64,000 nucleotides of DNA from Endomychus coccineus (taxonomy: Eukaryota > Arthropoda > Insecta > Coleoptera > Endomychidae): positions 8,060,001 to 8,124,000 of the forward strand of contig OY294070.1 of assembly GCA_958510875.1 (NCBI GenBank). Direction: 5' to 3'. The notes below the pieces were generated by a model. It ran no database searches. It was not told where the DNA came from and worked only from the letters and a program-made list of their open reading frames with translations. A program made the translations under genes and the position numbers. Shown piece after piece: positions 59,601 through 64,000 of the stretch; the stretch's first letter is position 1, and each line of letters begins with the position of its first letter.

Positions 59601-61273
59601 TTCAGGTACTGCAAGGTACCCTCATAGGCTTGTCTGAAGAGTATGGCGATGTCATCCGCATAACCTACCGTCTTAATCATTTGGGTGAATTAAATTTTTT
59701 TTTGATATGTGACGTTCAAAAGTTCTAAATTGTGCCATTTGAAAGCGTGGTATTCATTTCTTAATAAAACTCGCTGAACAGAAATAAATTTTAAATTTAA
59801 TTCAGGATATATAGAGTTTTTGGCATTAAAATCGAAACATTGCAAAACTCGGGCAAACACATTATCATAACAAATACTTCTGGCAATAGTGCGTTACAGT
59901 CTAACAAATATCTTAGCATCGGAAACATGACGTTATGTGTACCTATACATTTTAAGAGGTCCAAGAAGTTAACAGTATTCATTGTAAGCAATCACGGATG
60001 ACAACTAACTTGATGTATTCAGAGTCGTCATGTTTGTTTATGAAACACTTGTGAACTGTGTTTCATGGAAAACCAAACCCTGTTTGAATGAGGCATTCTT
60101 TGACTTTGTAGCCCGTTAACTTTTGAGCAAAAGTCAAAATTTATATGCTGCGGGCTTCCCAACAAATATGGGTATATTCGTGGGCAAGAAAGTTGACGAA
60201 GTCAGTACGGCCACTTTAGAACATATAATTTTTCCACTTTCAGCTCAAAATGTACTTCAGGCCATCATATTTGCAAACCTAAGATCAGCATTTGATTATC
60301 TCCTTTACTTTCGCCGTAGTAGGCTTTGGGCGCCAACTTAGGATCATCCTGTACATAGTTCTTCAATGGATATTACCCCCGAACAAAGATTATTACTGTA
60401 TCAACCTTAAATTCTTTTGTGTTAACAAATTATGTTTTATTGATTTCGCTGAATTTAACTCGGATGTGATTTCATCGGATGGTGGAGATCGTAAGATTCA
60501 TTTAGGACAACGTTTGCAAGATAATTACGTTTTGGTGTGGGACATTATTTAAGAACAACTTAAATTTTGATTGAGTAGAAGTTCAATATTATATATTATA
60601 CAAATATATATAAATTATATATTATACAAATGTATATAAAATTCTAGGGAAATAGGTCACACTAACACATATGCTTATTATTTTCGTCTTTACTTACGTT
60701 TCGGTCTCACGAATATCATCATAAGACGTATCAATGTATAAAACCACAATGTGTCCTTATCGCACTAATTTCAATTAAAAATGCTCACATCGACGAAACG
60801 AGCAGAAACACGAACAATCGAAATTATAATTATATAACGCTTGTTCGTGTTTCTGTTATTGGGCATTTTTAAATGAAATTATGCGAAAAGGACGAAAATA
60901 ATAAGCATATGTGTTAGTGTGACCTATTTCCGGAGAATTTTATATATAATTCATACCTGGGTCAAGAATCGTTATTAATATTATATATGGAACCTTTGTT
61001 AAGCAAACTGATATCTGAATTTAAATTATTATATTCCTGTACCACAGAATTGATTGAATTTGTATAACTCTTTCTGAGGAGGAGTAATTGTTAAAAAATT
61101 GTTTTCAAAGTGTTAATTAAATTATTTAATAAGTATGAATTCACATTTGGTAAACGTCGGCCTCTACAATTATACTTTAGGGAAAATATTATCAAACTTA
61201 CCGTTACATATTTCATAACAGCCTGGCCATGGAGTAGTACCACGAGGTATGATTATCCATTGGCGATGAGCAC
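53606..61273 (-). CDS. Gene B: inverted duplicate of gene A (5 exons found, signal-peptide exon missing)
   Basis: Exons in transcription order: 61202-61273, 56500-56700, 55254-55310, 54997-55107, 53606-53658, all joined by phase-1 introns and open to TAA. The first found exon matches A exon 2 (ending PWPGCYEICN). The next is a Thr/Pro/Ser mucin exon of 67 codons, nearly twice that of A, with PTxSPSPT-like repeats. Then come CWCPCKC, a His-rich exon (HHNKEHHQDKQHHEHHEK) and HGHHEHHDKTHDKKLF. Splice sites are intact. No signal-peptide exon is visible between 61274 and 64000, and the duplication ends inside intron 1. The gene is therefore either 5'-truncated or uses an exon outside the window. 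The intact frame suggests selection or recent origin. Confidence 0.75.
53760..54790 (-). mobile_element. LINE fragment in last intron of gene B
   Basis: The minus strand contains KINPKKTEIVVFTRNYNTIP (near 54680-54740), a block found in LINE RT domains, and then a decayed C-terminus with VTGHGPFNYHLHKMNLSDPP (near 54000). Arm 1 retains only a scrap of it, so it was present before the duplication. Confidence 0.7.
55930..56260 (-). mobile_element. LINE RNase H remnant in gene B
   Basis: Reads WYTDGSRTAGAILWSESLAL then NSRNVWENIPSVSFKRKCN. It is the counterpart of the fragment at 6895-7133 in gene A, with a longer open frame (89 codons). Confidence 0.75.
58200..59700 (-). mobile_element. LINE with RT palm, RNase H and tail fragments
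   Basis: Minus strand, in order: VGYADDIAILFRQAYEGTLQ near 59640-59690 (RT YADD catalytic block); a 196-codon frame at 58485-59075 with ISYTNGSRTNRRVGADFY and IWICSESQGAL (RNase H); and a Cys-containing end FTGDGNLMKG..CMRCEG at 58202-58411. Several stops and frame changes show decay. The insertion occupies about 57445-60160 of arm 2, in an intron of gene B, and is absent from arm 1. Confidence 0.75.
60655..60960. repeat. Dispersed repeat, inverted pair
   Basis: Two facing partial copies of the repeat at 31984-32265 (left in reverse: ggtcacactaacacatatgc; right: gcatatgtgttagtgtgacc) form a palindrome in intron 1-side sequence of gene B. Confidence 0.65.
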
Positions 61274-61685
61274 CTGAAAAATGTGTGGTCAGTATTATTC
61301 AGGATTCGTCTAATGACTTTATCATCAATGATTAAATATGGACATATACTAGTTATTCTTAAACAAATGGTATCTTTTACATCAGAAAAATCAACAAAAT
61401 AACAATAACGCAATATGCTAATATGTGATAATTCAAAGTGTCGTGGTACACGCAACAACATTGATATTCAGAAATATAAATATGTACCCATTTCGCTAAT
61501 TTAGTTTATAACTCAACAGTGATTAATCGATTACTTATTTCCCCCACTTTTGATATCAAAATAGCTCTCGGGCCCTTCTGCTGTCAATGATTGTAGGGTT
61601 GTGTGATATATTGGAAATTATGTAGAAACAGCTAATGCAAGACGGTAAATTATAATCAAATATTTTATCACAAGACCTACATATT

Positions 61686-62149
61686 CAATCGATTAAACTA
61701 TCCAACATACATTGAGCATGATTTTGCCTGGAAAATAGTTGAATGCACAATAATTTAATAAAAACTCAAGACCACTTCCCATGAAACTATGTTCCAATAA
61801 ACACAATCATGCAAAAAATATTTGGATAGCTTAATCCATTTAAATTTATAGGTCGAGTGGTGTACGGCTAGATTAAAGCCAACAACAAAGAATTTTATTG
61901 AATATAAAATTTAACATTTTCAAACAATTTCTTTACAGCCAACAATATGGTGGACAAAAATTTAACAGCGGTTGAACGAGTCTAAGGATTTAATCACTTA
62001 TATAAACAAAATTTATTCAAAAAATAGAAAAAAAAATACACTATAAAATTACGTTTCATACTGATACTTGCTGTCACATGAACTATCAAAATTTGCCACA
62101 GAGTAAACAAATAAAATATATCTGAGCCATTGGGGATGAGTTCCAACAG
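61686..62149. other. Spacer right of the inverted duplication
   Basis: Homology with arm 1 ends near 61685. AT-rich sequence follows. No signal-peptide exon for gene B was found here. Confidence 0.45.
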
Positions 62150-62950
62150 GATCAAGGTTTAGAACACCGAAAAAAATCTAGGTGCTAGAATAGTCGAGAC
62201 AAAGGACCAAGGAAATATGATTTATTTAAACTTAGGGACACTTGCGACAGAATTCCAAGCAATTACAACATGTGCTTGAATTACGAAGGAGGGAGCCTGT
62301 GAGAATAGACAAATCATAATCATAGCGAGCAACCTAACAGTGCCTTCAGACACTGGAGTCACAACCACCTCACAAATGTATACTCGATTGTGAAAGGAAC
62401 TAACGGCACTATTAAAGAACCCCAATAGAGTGACACTCGTATGGGAGATTGACACTAGTCGCACTCACTAAAGCGGGGGGAGGAACAACCCCTGATTGGA
62501 CCAGAGCCAACCTGTGGCATTTCTCATGCCACAGCGAAATATGTAATCCAAAAATAACTAGAAGCAGAGCAACGTGCCTATTGCAGGAAACTGCCCAGTA
62601 TGCCGCATTCTAAGCGACTGATGGGTGATATCCAGCAGCAGCTAGTGAAAAATCTACTAACGTTTAGCACACAATAAATACGGAATTCCTGACGGGACAC
62701 ACCCCATGCAACAAACATTTCTGCACGATGGGTCTCGTAAATCAGCCCACATGCAGGTGTTGCGGCGTGGAAGAGAGACACCCATACATGTGCTGTGTCA
62801 GTGCATGCCATACACGATAAAACTACACCTGAGGAAATGAGAAGACTACTGAATTTCATAGAATACATCGGACTGATGAGTAAGTAGCAATATGTGAGGG
62901 CACAATAGGATACTAATGACCGCAGTGCAGTGCAGCTCCTTCTGGGAAGG
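62150..62950 (+). mobile_element. LINE RNase H to C-terminus, decayed
   Basis: Fragments of an RNase H domain (near 62190-62460) are followed by FLTGHTPCNKHFCTMGLVNQ and PTCRCCGVEERHPYMCCVSA, the zinc-knuckle tail of Jockey-like LINEs. Many stops. Confidence 0.65.
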
Positions 62951-63265
62951 ACAACCAACCTCACGGGGAAAGGATTTTAGTCGGTAAGAATCCGGCACAC
63001 CCGGGGGCACGAACCCTCGAGGCGTCTATCCAAGATTTACCCTCCTCTATGCAAAAAAAAACATTAATAAGAGCTTCAAATGCTTGATTGTGCGTCCGAC
63101 ATTTCCCAAAGCTCACATATCTTAGATATATGGCCATGCTATACTTTGTTCTATGGCTAACTAGATTTATGTTCCATGACTGATTTAATAATTGACATTA
63201 AATTATACATTTGTAAAAGAAGTTTATGAAATCTCACAATCCAAATTTTAGATATTTACTACATG

Positions 63266-63303
63266 TTTCGAGGTCAATCACTTAGACCTCATTTTCAAGT
63301 ATT
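63266..63303 (-). ncRNA. Degenerate hammerhead-like hairpin
   Basis: On the minus strand GAGGTC and GACCTC form a perfect stem followed by GAAAC, as in PLE hammerheads, but the CUGANGA core has decayed to TTGAAAATGA. Probably inactive. Confidence 0.35.
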
Positions 63304-63350
63304 ATAAGAAAGGCTGAAAGAAAAGTATATTATAAATTTTTTTGATAATA

Positions 63351-64000
63351 TGTACTTGTTTGATGTTTAAAATTGTATATATATGATTGTATTAATTGAA
63401 TTGTAATAAATAAATATTAAAATTGTAAGTCTAAAATTTAAAATAGTATGAATATGATCTATAAATTATTATATTGAAGATATAAATATTGGAGCATCTA
63501 ATTGAAGTTTTTAAATTGTTTTTTAAAAGTTCTTAGAGTACTTACATTCATTTATAAGGTAGTTATTTCATTAAAAATCATATGTGTCTGTTGTTAAAAT
63601 TATTTTTCTTCAAGCTTCAATGTAGCATGTTCCCTTTGTGAGGTTCAAGACAGTACAAAAATTCATTTTGTTAACGTTATATAAGCTACGTGATTGATTG
63701 TGAATATATCTATATTCATGAACCTCACAAAGGGAACATGCTACATTGAAGCTTGAAGGAAAATAATTTTAACAACAGACAGATATGATTTTTAATGAAA
63801 TAACTACCTTATAAATGAATGTAAGTACTCTAAGAACTTTTTAAAAACAATTTAACAACTTCAATTAGATGCTCCAATATTATAATTTATAGATCATATT
63901 TATACTATTTTAAATTTTAGACTTACAATTTTAATATTTATTTATTACAATTCAATTGATACAATCATAGATATACAATTTTAAACATCAAACAAGTACA
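63351..64000. repeat. Long palindrome running off the window edge
   Basis: The left arm 63351-63647 (tgtacttgtttgatgttt onward) is matched in reverse by 63719-64000, with a 71-base loop. The last base of the window still pairs, so the true arm is probably longer. Arms are AT-rich and non-coding. It is a foldback element or the junction of an inverted duplication. Confidence 0.9.

Larger units (their letters stand above)
52131..61685 (-). repeat. Inverted segmental duplication, arm 2
   Basis: Reverse-complement match of 4830-10135. It is longer because of later LINE insertions (mainly 57445-60160) and retention of a LINE near 53760-54790 that was mostly deleted in arm 1. Confidence 0.9.

Noticed and set aside
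62578..62964. 128-codon minus-strand ORF
   Set aside because: The plus strand there encodes a LINE zinc-knuckle tail; the minus ORF is its shadow.

Overview
This window looks like a piece of an insect nuclear genome: AT-rich, with GT-AG introns, no bacterial-style operons, insect-type beta-tubulins, and heavy loads of Penelope-like elements (PLEs), LINEs and mariner elements. A beetle would fit the repeat content, but that is a guess. No tRNA or rRNA gene was seen.

Region 1 (1.5-28.5 kb) is a tandem array of beta-tubulin genes, all on the minus strand. Each has one large second exon (about 1.28 kb) beginning FWEV and a 57-base first exon encoding MREI..K, spliced after codon 19. There are five intact large exons (ending at 1505, 11166, 13252, 19218 and 24497) but only four first exons (3130-3186, 16041-16097, 21440-21496, 28430-28486). 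The second and third large exons therefore appear to share one first exon. All five are divergent paralogs with different acidic tails. One (19218-21496) is changed at residues that normally touch the nucleotide. A sixth, broken copy lies on the opposite strand at 50.2-50.7 kb.

Region 2 is a family of small multi-exon genes for secreted proteins, interleaved with the tubulins: gene A (4181-8749, +), gene C (29227-37733, -), gene D (45331-48237, -) and gene B (53606-61273, -, first exon not found). I assembled them by hand from splice signals. Every intron is phase 1, so every internal exon is a cassette that can be added or lost without changing frame. Each complete gene starts with an exon coding a signal peptide that ends in an Ile codon plus one G. 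A, B and C then have a Cys-containing mature N-terminus, a Thr/Pro mucin-like part, a CxCPCxC motif and a His-rich tail. D is a Ser/Thr/Pro-rich version without the His tail. This modular family is the best candidate here for an undescribed system; its function is unknown.

Genes A and B lie in a large inverted duplication (about 4.83-10.14 kb against 52.13-61.69 kb). The broken tubulin lies beyond the B arm in the orientation expected if a tubulin exon had been copied with it. The duplication starts inside intron 1 of A, which explains why B has no recognisable signal-peptide exon.

The rest is mostly mobile DNA: PLE fragments (RT and GIY-YIG parts) with nearby hammerhead-like motifs, two mariner-type elements with long inverted repeats, LINE pieces, a THAP-domain relic, two TIR elements sharing a core, a satellite array (22.8-24.3 kb), a 1.7-kb foldback (38.6-40.2 kb) and a long palindrome that runs off the right edge.
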